A stretch of DNA of 64,000 nt from Siphonodentalium dalli (taxonomy: Eukaryota; Mollusca; Scaphopoda; Gadilida; Siphonodentaliidae): assembly GCA_032622095.1 (NCBI GenBank), contig CP136061.1:62497127-62561126 (forward strand). The letters are read 5' to 3'. A program made the position numbers and the translations under genes. A model generated the notes under the pieces. That model was given only the letters and a program-made list of their open reading frames with translations, was not told where the DNA came from and did not search any database. The first letter of the stretch is position 1. Each line of letters starts with the position of its first letter. Below are positions 24,662 through 36,094 of the stretch, in pieces.

Positions 24662-24934
24662 TTAACTTATTGTTTCGCTTAACATGAAGACCAACGAGTT
24701 TGTGACTAAAATTATTGAAATGACAAGTTTGGAGTTTGGGATGATACCCAGGAAGATTTGAATTCGTCGGTTATCTTCGTTGAGCCAAGTGCGGACCCAC
24801 CATCTCCTGTCTAGGTGACGTTTATTGTACTCATATATGAGCAGCATCCCAACGAGAGAGCTGGCCGTGGCGATATCACATTTCAACATGTCAAGTGACA
24901 TTATTTTGACTGGCCTAAGAATACCAACACGCAT
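24662..24934 (-). pseudogene. Possible PIF/Harbinger transposase N-terminal fragment
   Basis: A 90-residue open frame contains LLIYEYNKRHLDRRWWVRTW. PIF/Harbinger (DDE_Tnp_4-type) transposases commonly have a basic segment leading into RR(W/Y)WV(R/H)PW just before the nuclease domain, which is the basis of this call. After that motif the expected continuation (a leucine-rich segment, then the DDE core) is not recognisable, and no catalytic residues are present. If the assignment is right, this is a short, decayed or first-exon fragment. Only about ten residues support it, so chance similarity remains possible. Confidence 0.28.
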
Positions 24935-25964
24935 CGTGTTCCAATAATTGCGAACAGCTCATCAATCACACAAAAACGGCTGTCGTTCATTGATCACTAC
25001 TAACGATGATTTGTTGACAGCGGGCAGAAATTGCCAGCGTATGAACGTACCCTAATGCGGAATTATGCTGGCCACACTTACAACAACATCATTTTATAAA
25101 ACCCGATAGCAATACTACATATATTTTGCATTGTACCATAAACAATTGAAATACAGTATTAATATTAATTTCCGGACATGTGTCTTCGGTTCATATTCAT
25201 TACTTTATATATACCCCGCAAAATATATAAAAACTTATTAGGAAGAGATACGCTATAGTCAAGCAGCTACATATAAATATAACATATCCTACTTATATTC
25301 CGAAAGCTCTGAAAGTTTATTTTAATTTTGCATCCTTAAACATTCATACCAATGTAGACTCTAGTACAGATTCACACCTACTTTGAATCTGCACGGTGGG
25401 TGTGATTGCACATCAACTTTATCTGTAGTATAATTTGTAGATTGATACGTGTGACTGTTGCAATGTTCAAATTAATTCGAAAATGTAATACTGCATAAGC
25501 TTAAATTGAACATTCTAATCTAAATTTTCATTACCACCAGCAGTATTTTTGGGATGACCATTATTTATATCTTCTTTAGAACAATACTGATGCTTCATAT
25601 TAAATTATTATTATGTAATTTCCGTGGTATGTTCACCATTGAATTCGTATGTGTCCATTCTTTGTCTATGTTTATTTTCTGATTGGACTCAATAAAATAG
25701 TCTGTGCCTGAGTTTTGGGTTAAATTCTTTAAACAAAATGTCAAATAGCACGAATTTTAGTTGGGAAGAGGCACTGAAATATTCCAAATACTAAATATTT
25801 AAAGGCACGGGTGGTCTTGGTTGTATGTTATAATAAAAGAAATAAAAGTTAACAAATGTGAAAAATTCCTCAAGAATATACCATTAGTAGGGTATAGTGA
25901 TAGTTTGAATGCGATATTATCCACAAAACACACTTTGTGTGAGCCGAGCGTTTGTTTTTTAAAC
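24935..25964. other. Unassigned AT-rich stretch
   Basis: No supported feature. Confidence 0.4.
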
Positions 25965-26187
25965 AGCACGTAAAGAGTATGCGGTAAGCAAAACACTCAA
26001 CACCCTGGCGATTTTTGGGAGAGTGATTCAATGTAACGGATTCAACACCGAATTATTGAATGGGAGGACTAGCGAGCGCTATATCAGTATGCTGTAATCA
26101 ACATGGTGGGGACGTTAACAATAGTTCCAATAGTGGGGTCTCGCCGGTGTTGAGTGTTTTGCGTATAACACACTCTTTACGTACTAT
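25965..26187. mobile_element. Short inverted-repeat element (~223 bp)
   Basis: AGCACGTAAAGAGT ... GCAAAACACTCAACACC (25965-26004) pairs with GGTGTTGAGTGTTTTGC ... ACTCTTTACGTACT (26146-26187), giving terminal arms of about 40 bp around a 140-bp core with no coding content. No convincing target duplication is seen. Confidence 0.6.
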
Positions 26188-26731
26188 ACTGTATCATAAC
26201 ATGGCTTTTGTTTACTAACACGCATACTATATTGACAATAGGGGTACGCTCATACACTGGAAAATCTGCCACAGCTAATTACATGAAATATAAAAACTAT
26301 GATGTTCACAAATTATGCAAGAATAAATCATACCGGTATTTGAAGGCAACGTGTTAGTATAGCACCGTTACATGTGGAACTATCGAAATATTACTTCTCA
26401 TATCGTTAGCGTTGGTATATATGCATTTTATATGCATGTTGCCGTTCATATTCTGGCACCATATGTAGAGTTTTTTATGAGAACAGAAAATGCCGTGGAA
26501 ACTTGCCAGTGTATGAACGTTCCCTAACATGCTAGTTATGCGATATTTATGATTGGTATAAGAACAAAATCTGTCTATATATTTTAATATTCTTTATGTT
26601 TATGGCGGTTTTAACGTATGTGACTATTTTAACAGCAACTAATACACCACGAAGGCCGTCCGTATCTTTAACAATATTATTAACACTCATTTGAGTTTTC
26701 TCGCACATTAAGTTTATGTAGTCAGCATTGT
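26188..26731. other. Unassigned non-coding stretch
   Basis: No supported feature. Confidence 0.4.
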
Positions 26732-26940
26732 CAATATTTATAGTTATCTCGTCGGTATTACACTAAAGACATTAATATTTATAGTTATCTCGTCGGTATT
26801 ACACTAAAGACATTAATATTTATAGTTATCTCGTCGGTATTACACTAAAGACATTAATATTTATAGTTATCTCGTCGGTATTACACTAAAGACATTAATA
26901 TTTATAGTTATCTCGTCGGTATTACACTAAAGACATTAAA
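26732..26940. repeat. 41-bp tandem repeat, five copies
   Basis: The landmark GTCGGTATTACACTAAAGAC starts at 26751, 26792, 26833, 26874 and 26915, an exact 41-bp period. The units are essentially identical, which implies recent expansion. Confidence 0.9.
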
Positions 26941-28090
26941 ACTTCGATCCACATGAACGACACCATCAAATCACCCAGCATTCTGCAGATCGATACCCTT
27001 TTATCGTTTTTGAAAAAAATATCCTATTTCTACGCAAGAAGTTGGGTTAAATTTGAGTACACGTTGTGTGTTTGAAGATGGATTTCTTTCGGTTTTACAG
27101 TGCAGGTATACGTTTGTCTTGCGCGCCTAATACATTCGTACTCTGTATCGTTGAAACGAATCACACAGAGTGAATGCTGTTTGCAATAATCAACCCAGAC
27201 ACATGGTGAGAAGACGTTATCCCAAATTCCTATATCCATGTGGCTATAGAACTGTGTTAAATTCCGGATCAGTAGTGGGAGGGGTTCGTATGAATTTGCG
27301 CATCCCGAATATTCCAACCCTTTAATCTGTTGCTCGTACGTTGTTATTACTTTCAGCCTCCTCTACCAGTTGTCAATGCCAACAACTAACTACACTATAC
27401 AGTCAATCAATTCCTGTCCGGTTTCAGGCAAACAATGGTAATTTTGTTCAGATATTGGTCAATTAAAGAATGGCTGGGGACAACAACGAAGTTTGCGTGT
27501 TCGAGGAAGGATATGAATCGCGTATGTAGGGCTCCTGATTGCCGTATATATCGTGGATAATGCATCTTCGTGATGTTGACATGAAAATACGATAGTACTG
27601 ATTGATATGTGGTTGACATGCTGTCAGAGTTGGACTCGTGTGTGGCAGACGGGGATCTAGTAATTTAGCAATGTGTTCATCCACGGGATGTAATCAACAA
27701 ATCATCGAATTTCTTATAAACAATTGGTAAATAAAACCCACAATCGTTCATGGTGATAAGGTTCATTACAACTATTGTACAAATACACACCGTTGTGTCA
27801 GAAGTTCAATCCATGACTGTCACATTCATTGCTACTATAGCTACCTTTATTTAATTTCAGTTTGATAAATAGCCAGTAATGATCGGGTCATCACCCGATG
27901 CAGATCGTTGGCGTAATGTACGTCATCTGTCTTAGTGGCCTGTATTCCACTAAATGTATACAATACTGTGTATTCGATGCTGGGATTCCGCCGCTGAATA
28001 CATGTGTATCACGTCAATGTGGTTGGAATAAATATGGTATAAAGCTTTGTATAAATTTGGAGCTTTCCATTTCCCAGCAAATAACCTGTG
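26941..28090. other. Unassigned stretch
   Basis: A 95-residue minus-strand frame (27030-27317) is cysteine-rich (WVDYCKQHSLC, EYECIRRARQTYTC) and could be an exon of an extracellular protein. I recognise no fold and cannot place its splice sites. Other frames at 27407-27684 overlap each other and are not supported. Confidence 0.3.
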
Positions 28091-28110
28091 CGTCGTCGTC
28101 GTCGTTGTCG

Positions 28111-28142
<32 letters not shown>

Positions 28143-28143
28143 A
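28091..28143. repeat. (GTC)n/(GTT)n microsatellite
   Basis: GTC repeats grade into GTT repeats immediately left of the LINE fragment's 3' end. Confidence 0.9.
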
Positions 28144-28148
28144 TTGGT

Positions 28149-29272
28149 TTAAACAATATTTTATTTGAACTAAACAGAACAGAATTACAAACAATAAATA
28201 CATGACATATAATTTTAAAGTGTTCAAAAGAGGATTGGGCAACAAGCTTGGGGGCTTTTGTTAAGTCCTATATCCTCAGAAAATAAATGTTACCCCAATA
28301 TATACCATTGGGGTATAGCAGACGGATTTAATTATGTACGGTCCGAATAATAAAGTCTAGATGAAGGGATATGAAAGAGAAAGGGAGTGCATGTATATAG
28401 TAGTTGAAAAGGGGTAGATGAACTTACCATTAACATCCGGATAAGATATGTCACGGAGAAATAAGAGAGGATTGTATCATGTTAAATTGATCACCAATTA
28501 TTGTCACAAGCCAATGAAGAATCTAAATTCAAAACAAATTTGATCACGCTACGACCCAATTGGAGAGAATTTGAAAACGGCGGGTTATCAGAATTATTTC
28601 CATTCCATTAATGAGCTGTTTAGTTAATGTATTTAATAAGTATTTAATAAGTATTTAATAAGTGACGAAGTGTGTATGTACCATAACTAATGATTCACAT
28701 ATAGAGGGCGAGGTGGTAGGGCTAAAACACGCGTAGTAACTATAATTTAAGACATTTACATTTAGTTTATTAGTAATACGCGTGTTTCGGCTTAAACCAC
28801 ATTACCCGTTAGCAGAAACGCCCCTGGAGTACAAATAACGAACTTCTGTACCACATCGAAAATGTTAATGTTCAAATCATCAGCGAGTTCTGGCGACCCA
28901 TACAGTAGTACATCAGGTGATATTATAATTGATGGCAGATCAGCCAACATTCAGTTCTTGCTTGAGTATATATAATGGACATTTCAAGAGAAAATGATAT
29001 GCATATTCAATTTCAAAGCCACCACAAGGACACATCGGGGACTCTTTAAGGTGATTTGTGACAAGGTCTTTGTTCAGGTTACTGCATCCCAATCTGATTC
29101 TATTATGATAAACTTGAGCTTTACGAGAATAACTATGGTAATAAAATTTAGCAATCTTTGAATGACCAGTGTTGATGTTTCGTTTAAATTCAGCTAACGT
29201 TTCTGAAGCCCTTACTGAGTCCGATAAGCTGTTCCAAGCACGTGTGGCAGATGGTAGAAATGTATACATATA
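28149..29272 (-). mobile_element. 5'-truncated LINE, ORF2 C-terminus plus 3' UTR
   Basis: Minus-strand frame 28940-29269 encodes the C-terminal end of a non-LTR retrotransposon polyprotein. It has FLPSATRAWNSL and TLAEFKRNI, a segment common near the end of such proteins, then RLGCSNLNKDL and MCPCGGFEIEYAYHFLLKCPLY, a CxC ... H ... C zinc-binding-type cluster. A 3' UTR of about 790 bp follows, down to AAATAAAATATTG at the left end. The reverse transcriptase and endonuclease are missing. On the minus strand (AAC)n lies directly on both sides: 29273-29349 upstream and 28091-28143 downstream. Confidence 0.75.
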
Positions 29273-29273
29273 G

Positions 29274-29323
<50 letters not shown>

Positions 29324-29349
29324 GCTGCTGCTGCTGTTGCTGCTGTTGT
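29273..29349. repeat. (GTT)n/(GCT)n microsatellite
   Basis: About 77 bp of GTT repeats with interspersed GCT units directly abut the 5' truncation point of the LINE fragment. Confidence 0.9.
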
Positions 29350-29549
29350 CATTCTCGTTGAAAAAAGTCTAATTTTTAAACTGACATGGCTCATTCGAGC
29401 TTCCAAATTTTGTCTACGTAATTTTGAAGGATGTATAAGATATAAGATAGGTTGAAAAATACAAATAAAATTGATATACTGCCTTCATGTGCTCTGAAAA
29501 ATACCTGCCATGGTCAAACCTATTTGTTCAGTTGTTTTCAATTGTTCGT

Positions 29550-29846
29550 ACAGAAATGAAATAAAGGTTCTTTATTTTTACCATATCAGGAATAGGCTAA
29601 CACGAAACGCTCTTTTCTTTTCCATGCCAAGCACATGGTTGTTGTTTATTTTGGGACTTTGTTTGGGACACAAACACCGTGTTAAAAGTTGTATTTTGTG
29701 TAACTTCAGTGCGTATTTCTGGGACATATCATGCCCGTAGAAAGGTAGTTCAGGTATGTATCGACCTATTTCGATATCGTGACAAGTTCATAAAGTGAAT
29801 ATTATTCGGAGTATTTTGGAGCACAAACCGCCATGTGGCTTTAAGT
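29550..29846 (+). repeat. Dispersed repeat, inverted relative of 8301-8578
   Basis: Same element as 8301-8578 in the opposite orientation. It starts around TTCTTTATTTTTACCATATC and ends CCATGTGGCTTTAA. The shared frame includes YHIRNRLTRNALF and STWLLF. No domain is known to me. Confidence 0.6.
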
Positions 29847-30349
29847 TAAGGGATTCCAATTGAGAACCTCTACTATTCCGATTCTCGTGGCAGTTTGCAT
29901 ATTTTCAGTTAGTGTGGATACCAATCGATGGTTTCGGTAATGATAACAGATACGCGTCACCGCGTCTATATTGCTTCACGTTAAGAATTCGACTGAGTTC
30001 TGTCAAAATTTGTGTTTGTGTGACACTGTCGTAATACTTTTAGAAAGTAATGGCATTCCCTGCTATTTGTGTCTGACTATTATTGAATATCCCGCTGTTC
30101 AATGGTCTGGGTTCATTCCGACTCCCTTACCTACAGAGTTTTATTGAATATTTCCCAATACTGCTTGCGCTCCAATGATTTATTGCATGTGGCGACGTCG
30201 AAATACACTCTTGCATTATAACGTGCTCGGTGGAACTCATTAATTTTCCAACCAAAAAGTAAAATGCTTCAAGTGTTTAGGCATAACTATTGATTTTCCG
30301 AGTTCAATTTTGAAGTCTGCATAGTTTAGATGCTGACAGGCTACACATT
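29847..30349. other. Unassigned non-coding stretch
   Basis: No supported feature. Confidence 0.4.
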
Positions 30350-30590
30350 TTAACCCTCTCATGGCGGTAGATGCGCTGGTGCAGCATTAAATATACTGTG
30401 CCAGTGCATTCTCTAATATATAGGAGTTTCGCGTTTGGGAGCCTAGCATATATAATAGAGTGCACTGGCTTACAAGATCAAAGGTATATATAAAGCATTA
30501 ACTTATATATGCGAGGCTCCCATATAGTAGAGGTTGCGTTGTACAGGGTTTTCGCTAAATTTCAGGAAGCTTCAGTCATGGAAGGGTTAA
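30350..30590. mobile_element. piggyBac-like MITE (copy A)
   Basis: TTAA at 30350-30353 is followed by CCCTCTCATGGC. GTCATGGAAGGG is followed by TTAA at 30587-30590. Inside are GCTGGTGCAGCATTAAA, a hairpin built on GTGCCAGTGCATTCTC / GAGTGCACTGGC, a second half-hairpin (TATATATGCGAGGCTCCCAT), then TTTCAGGAAGCTTCAGTCATGG. The same order is found in copies at 36333-37749 and, inverted, at 45329-45573. No coding capacity. Confidence 0.75.
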
Positions 30591-31104
30591 AAATCCGCGG
30601 TCCGATTTGATACCAATTTTATTCAAATTCACCAGGTGAAATCAAATTGAAAAACACTTGCTATCACAATCGTTCGCGTGGCGCGGGTAAAAACCCACAA
30701 AACCATCAGTGTTACGTTGAAAACGAGAAGAAAATATCACAATTGAGAGAACGCTCTTTACTGTCTATCGTTTTGGGAAATAAACGCATGTACGCTCTTT
30801 GTCAGAGATGATCATTTTTGCTAGTCTGACAAAAATTCAAAACGTGTTAATTAAAAAAACCATAGTAGAAAATACATTCAGGACCATCTCTTTTTCTATA
30901 GTTCTCCCATACCATTCATTCCCCTTTATGTGGAATCCCTAGAAAGTAAATATACCTCTAAGCAATCAGGACATGTCTTCCGAAAACGGATATCATTAAT
31001 ACCGATCCAGTGAGCGTTCGATGCAAAAACCGAAGATTGTATAAACGATACATAATTTTCTGCTAACAAATATAAAACAAACACAAAAACAACAAAAATC
31101 ACTT
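30591..31104. other. Unassigned non-coding stretch
   Basis: No supported feature. Confidence 0.4.
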
Positions 31105-31220
31105 ATGGATACTTTATTATCTGTGTCCTATAATATACGGATACTTTTATTATCTGTGTCCTATAATATACTGATACTTTTATTATCTGTGTCCTATAAT
31201 ATACGGATACTTTTATTGAG
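31105..31220. repeat. 33-bp tandem repeat, ~3.4 copies
   Basis: CTGTGTCCTATAATATAC starts at 31121, 31154 and 31187, an exact 33-bp period. Copies are nearly identical. Confidence 0.9.
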
Positions 31221-31618
31221 TTTTCCTCAATATTCCAATTCCAACAAGAATCAAAGTGGTTTGTAAATTCATTTCCATGGGAATATACTAATAAACAAAT
31301 ATACGACGGCGTCTGCCCTGCCGCTTGCGTCGCAATAACAACACAACCTTACATATTCAATGCCCCCCGATCTTGGAGAATAGGGCCATTTTATTACATC
31401 TGACTAATCTGGTCGAATCGGAATTGAACGCTCGTGTTTAGTATGCAAATCTAACGACATAACTCTTTGTTTATTACTAGACATCTGAGCGCCATTGATT
31501 ACCGATAATATTTGGTCCCTAAATACATCGGTCCCCATTCTAGGACAATAGCCAGGTTCAGCAACACGTACGTGTAACGTTTGTTATCATGGTATTGATA
31601 TGGAGATGCACATGGCGG

Positions 31619-31620
<2 letters not shown>
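31221..31620. other. Unassigned non-coding stretch
   Basis: No supported feature. It ends in an (AT)n tract (31621-31649) that is the Helitron target. Confidence 0.4.
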
Positions 31621-31649
<29 letters not shown>

Positions 31650-31652
<3 letters not shown>

Positions 31653-32530
31653 ATTATATATTTTGGAAGATCTGTCTGTGTATGTGTGTGTGTCTGTGTG
31701 TTCGCGATGAACTCGAAAACGGTCCAGCCGATTTCGATGAAATTTCGTATGTGAGGGTACTATCGGTCGGGAAGTGGCATAGGCATATTAATTTTCAGAT
31801 CCGAGGTCAACTTTTCACGTGCCGATGTCAAATCTGTTTTTACGCTGTGTTACGGGACTTTCATTTGAGTTCGGTGCTTACAAATCGATTCGAAACAGCG
31901 CGAATACTAAAATGCCAGTTATAATAATGACACTGTGAGAATCTTTCGTGTTTCCTCTTTCCAACGATATATAATGCGTATGTATCCGTTTTAGTTATCT
32001 GCCTCAATTATCAAGAAGAAGTGGTACTATCTTCCATCAGGATAAAAACAATGCGTAACTTCTATGACGTCGTTAGAGGTCATAACGTTAGATCACGTTA
32101 ACGCTTAACCGGCCGATGCATTTGACTGTTTCAGACGTCTTGGCGATATCTCGGGCACCGATGGTAATTTATCTTTACGTTGAAACTTGATAATTAATGA
32201 GCGTGTGTATATGATGCGCGTTTATATACTTGAGTGGAAATAAAATCGGGTTAAACTGGCGGATTTTTACGGACGAAATTTGATGCATAGGGTATCTCGG
32301 TATCCGCTGGGCCGATTTCCCGGTATCCGCTGGGCCGATTTCCACCATTTTTGGGGTTTGGCCCCACCTGACATTGACCTTCAAAATGGTCAATTCAAGG
32401 TCAAAGCCCGGACGAAGTCGGGTCCGATTTCCACCATTTTTGGGGTGTTGGTGTTTGACCCCACCTGACCTTGACCTTCAAAATGGTCAATTCAAGGTCA
32501 AAGCCCGGACGAAGTCGGGTCACCTTCTAG
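31650..32530 (+). mobile_element. Non-autonomous Helitron (family 1), second copy
   Basis: It starts TCTATTATATATTTTGGAAG after an A and ends CTAG before a T, in (AT)n on both sides. The 3' hairpin CCCGGAC-GAA-GTCGGG lies just inside the end. The first 100 bp and last 200 bp match the inverted copy at 17546-18284. The middle (about 31850-32300) is different, so the copies share ends but not the cargo. Near the 3' end TTGACCTTCAAAATGGTCAA and TTCAAGGTCAAAGCCCGG occur twice in a duplicated unit of about 100 bp (32340-32520). No Rep/helicase protein is encoded. Confidence 0.78.
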
Positions 32531-32563
<33 letters not shown>

Positions 32564-34410
32564 ACAATGTGTCGGGGAAACTCGGTGAAGACAAACTGAG
32601 ACCACGGATATGCTTATTAGGCTTAAATTAATATAAGCTGTTATTATCCATCGCCCTCACAAACACTATTTCTGATTGGGCAAAGGCCGTCACATAATCC
32701 GGGAATAAGTCATTTTGGACTCCCGAAAGTCATATTGGACTTGAATCGAGTCCAATGGTACTTTTATAACCCATGGTAATGCTATGATGTTGGTGTTCCT
32801 GCTGATTTATCCATTATTTTGATGGGAGACATGTGGATGTTCAGAAAAGTACCGTAAAGTTTTCATATCCGAGGACTTTGACAAATCTAAACAAATCGAC
32901 GAAAAACCACCCTTTGTTGGAAACATTCAAGAGTATATAAATTTTAATATATATGATATGCCGTACAAGTCACCATTAATGATATATGTGCTGTAACACC
33001 TTTTTCGACTTAAATATATTGATCACGAGCTTCCGACCCCTGGCAGTTGTATACGTCGCAAAGAACGGCAATGAAGTTTTATAGTTGACAAGTGATCAGT
33101 AAACAAGTCGGCGTATCTGGTCCAACTGTAACTGTTTGCATGTTTTCAAGAAGACTGTATATCGTTGTGAATCTGTGCCATTTGCTTCTTTATCTAAATA
33201 AGCTGTCACAAGAAGCGGCTTATAAATGGGTGGGTATGTTATTGAATGTTGATAATTGGTTCGCGAAGTTGGACGTTATCCAATGTAAATCTCTCCAATG
33301 TTCACCACATACCATGCACTGTTGCTTGACACATAGGAATTGCCGCCTAGCTGTTCGGCGTCGTCAATGAGGTCAGCTTTGATATGAGAGTGGTCAATAG
33401 TGTATAGCCATGGTCCGATTCTGACGAAAATGATTGCTGAAAAACAGGAAGTCTTGTCGATTAGGACTTTCTTTATTTCCCCTGTCAGCCGCGTTGGCTG
33501 ATATATGTTATTTTCACGTGATATCTTGTCACTCACATTATATCGCCTTTTCCTCCTACTGACCTATTTATTCTGCTTTAATTCTGTCTCAGTCCTGCAT
33601 ATTAGGGGAGATTAACAGTGATCTATTGGCCTTGTGTTCCAGTCTGCGAATAAAGGTCCAACCCCTGAAGCAATTGTTCCCCCAATATATTGATAAAACC
33701 AACGAATCGCGTTTCGTTTGTTTCATCCCACAAAATACGACGGCAGCCCACTCATTGTAGTTATGTGGACTGGTTCCATTATATGATTCACTATATATGC
33801 GGCGGACTCCATAGGATCTACATTCGGGAAGCATGATTAATGTAGGCATTTGAAGTGTTTTGTTTATACTGACTGTGTCACAAAATTGATGTACATCTCT
33901 CATCATCTCACATCTTTTCTTTTTTTTGTGAAATAGAAGAACGTAAAATTCCCCATCAAGGACTCAATAATTCATCAGCACCCAGCTTACTACCAAACTA
34001 CCAAAGGAGACGTTTTACATTCTACTGAAGGCACTCAATCCAGACGACACGGTCCCATCTTATATACCGCCTGTCACTTATACTCGAGACAAATGTAATA
34101 ACGTGGATCAAATCGTGTAGGCTGCGGCTATATAAGTGTCAATCTGTTAATCAGTCGACGGGTCAGCACCCAACCTTGTAACGTTTTGCCTTAACCCTTT
34201 GTTTACTGAATTGACTGAACCATTCAATTGCAAAATTATACACTGGAATACTCTATTCTTCGTGTGCGTGGATAGTCAGACACAATAACCCGACGACAGA
34301 TAGAGAAACACTATAAACAGTTATTTGTAGGGATGATCGCCATATTCGTTAAATTATTAGCTGACCGGACATATCTACAAATTAATGAATAAAAATCGAG
34401 TCACTTACTT
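32531..34410. other. Unassigned stretch with two minus-strand open frames
   Basis: After an (AT)n tract (to 32560) the sequence is unremarkable. Minus-strand frames at 33589-33906 (105 residues) and 33276-33536 (86 residues) lie in tandem and have protein-like composition, but I recognise neither and cannot define splice sites. They might be exons of one minus-strand gene. I leave them uncalled. Confidence 0.3.
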
Positions 34411-34490
34411 GCGGAATGCAGTAGCTCAATTATTAGGGTTTTATACTTGTATAGTCGCTGCCAACATAGTGGTAGTCGTTCGACTCCCCC
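34411..34490 (+). ncRNA. Possible tRNA-derived SINE head or tRNA pseudogene
   Basis: TAGCTCAATTATTAG (34422-34436) resembles an A box and GTTCGACTC (34478-34486) fits the B-box consensus of RNA polymerase III promoters. The 56-bp spacing would suit a tRNA with a long variable arm or a SINE head. The acceptor stem does not close, so this is not a functional tRNA gene. A C run follows directly (to 34498). Confidence 0.3.
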
Positions 34491-35508
34491 CCCCCCCCGG
34501 TGGAGTGCTGAGATTCATAACAGTCACGCTATGTTTCGAATTAAGGGGATTGTGACTGTAGAGTAGCACGCTGTTCAAATCTTGCGCCTATAGTTGTGAA
34601 CATTGAGCATGGTCGTTCTTACTGTGACGGCTATACACCACTCATAATTTGTTAAACGAGTACCAGACACAGTGTCGTATAGTGCTGATGAGTAGCAGAT
34701 CATGTTGGTTGGCTTGTACACAGACAGAGGTGATACATGTATGTACTGTTTAAAAGCGTCTAATAACAATCATTTATTTAAGCGCTATATAGAATCGTCA
34801 ATAGTATTGCTTGTCAGTATGTATTAGCTGTATATTTTTAATATTTTAACGGTCCTCTTTGCATGTCTATAAGTCTGGATCGCAACATTCACGTTAAGTA
34901 CTCGAGTCCGATTCGGTCACCATGCAGGAACGCATACCATTTCGTCAATAGAGTTTGAAAATGTTGACCGCAACCAATAGTAACCGTTATTTGTAACCAA
35001 AATATAGCCACTTATTAGCTGCGTTCAATCCAATATGCATAGTGAACGGATTTGGGTAAACAAGTATCCGCCAGTGACAGGTTCATCACCACTTCTTGTA
35101 AAAACAAAAAGCGTTACAAACAATAGTATGTCTTGTCGCGTTGAGTTATCCGTGCTGTGGCCAGGTTCGCGCTGTCGCTTGCCAAATTTGCCAATGGCAA
35201 AATATTGATACATGTATATGTTTCGTGGACGTTAATAACTATATATATATTGCGAGCCGGAAAACCGATCATAGTGGTAACCGGTAATTTTTAATCTTGA
35301 GGGCATGTCAGGAATGCTGCCCTGTGTCCCACATACATGTATTTCCAGTATGTTTAGAACAAAAATCACGATTAGGGAAATAGGTCGCCAAATTTCGTCT
35401 ATTCCAGATTCTAAGAAGCCGCGTTTACCATATAGAGGCATTGATATATATGCATTCACCTGGCCGATTTCTGCACTGTGGTAATTCTAATGTCTTCTAT
35501 CGTTTCAG
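34491..35508. other. Presumed upstream intron of the GPCR gene
   Basis: No exon encoding TM1-TM2 could be found here. The 3' end TCTTCTATCGTTTCAG (to 35508) is a normal acceptor with a short pyrimidine tract. Confidence 0.5.
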
Positions 35509-36054
35509 CGTTGCCGCCGGAATTATATTCTATATGGGAGGCGTATCCTTGGAGATTCGGTGAGCCTTTCTGCATTTTCAAATCATTCCTAATGGAAGTG
35601 ACGTCATACGCGTCTATACTGACAATCACCGCATTCACTATTGAGAGGTACATTGCTATCTGTCATACGATGAGAGGACCAAAGAACTCGAACCTGCGCC
35701 GGGCAGTGACATGCGTCATTGCGATATGGGTGATTTCTTGTCTCAGTGGCCTTCCATACGCAGTGCATACGCGTCTGTTCCCTTTCACTCAAAATCCAAT
35801 GACAGGTGAGCCTCTTGTGGAGGCTCTTGTGTGCAACATACCATTCGAGTGGCTCAATGAGATGAAGTACGTGTTCCAGATCTCAAGTTTTGTGTTTTTC
35901 GTTGTTCCAATGACTATTATAACTGTGATGTATATATTAATCGGGGTGAAAGTTCGAACTACTGAAGCGGAGATATTGGCGACTTCACTTCACCAAACGC
36001 AGATTGGGAAAACGGCTGCGGCCAGAGCAAGAAAAGCCGTCATAAAAATGTTAG
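35509..36054 (+). CDS. Neuropeptide GPCR exon (neuromedin-U/pyrokinin-receptor-like)
   Basis: Internal exon of a rhodopsin-type (class A) G-protein-coupled receptor in the plasma membrane. It encodes 181 full codons, from extracellular loop 1 to the start of TM6, with intron phase 1 at both ends (acceptor TCGTTTCAG, donor TTAG|GTAAGC). Visible landmarks, numbered within the exon: LPPELYSIW (1-9), the TM3 cysteine C21, ITAFTIERYIAIC with the E/DRY motif at 45-47, the TM4 tryptophan W73, LPYAVHTRLF (81-90), the loop-2 cysteine C108 in LVCNIP (disulphide partner of C21), TM5 with P133 and Y141, and basic intracellular loop 3 ending KAVIKML. This combination is typical of neuromedin-U, pyrokinin and capa receptors, which signal mainly through Gq. 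An oddity is Thr at position 53, after ICH in loop 2, where most relatives have Pro. TM1-2 and TM6-7 must lie on other exons, not found in the window. The frame is intact, so the gene is probably functional. The exact ligand is inference. Confidence 0.85.
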
Positions 36055-36094
36055 GTAAGCTTATTTGGGATTTCCATGTGTAATATTATAAATG

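Noticed and set aside
26732-26940. Five 41-bp units as CRISPR-like
   Set aside because: The whole unit is conserved; there are no variable spacers.
27030-27317. Cysteine-rich minus-strand frame as a secreted-protein exon
   Set aside because: Cysteine spacing matches no family I can name, there is no signal peptide, and splice boundaries are not definable.
33276-33906. Two tandem minus-strand open frames as a gene
   Set aside because: Composition is protein-like, but there is no recognisable domain and no clear splice sites; the evidence is too weak.
34411-34490. Functional tRNA gene
   Set aside because: A- and B-box-like words are present, but the acceptor stem does not pair and the spacing is irregular; kept only as a possible SINE head.
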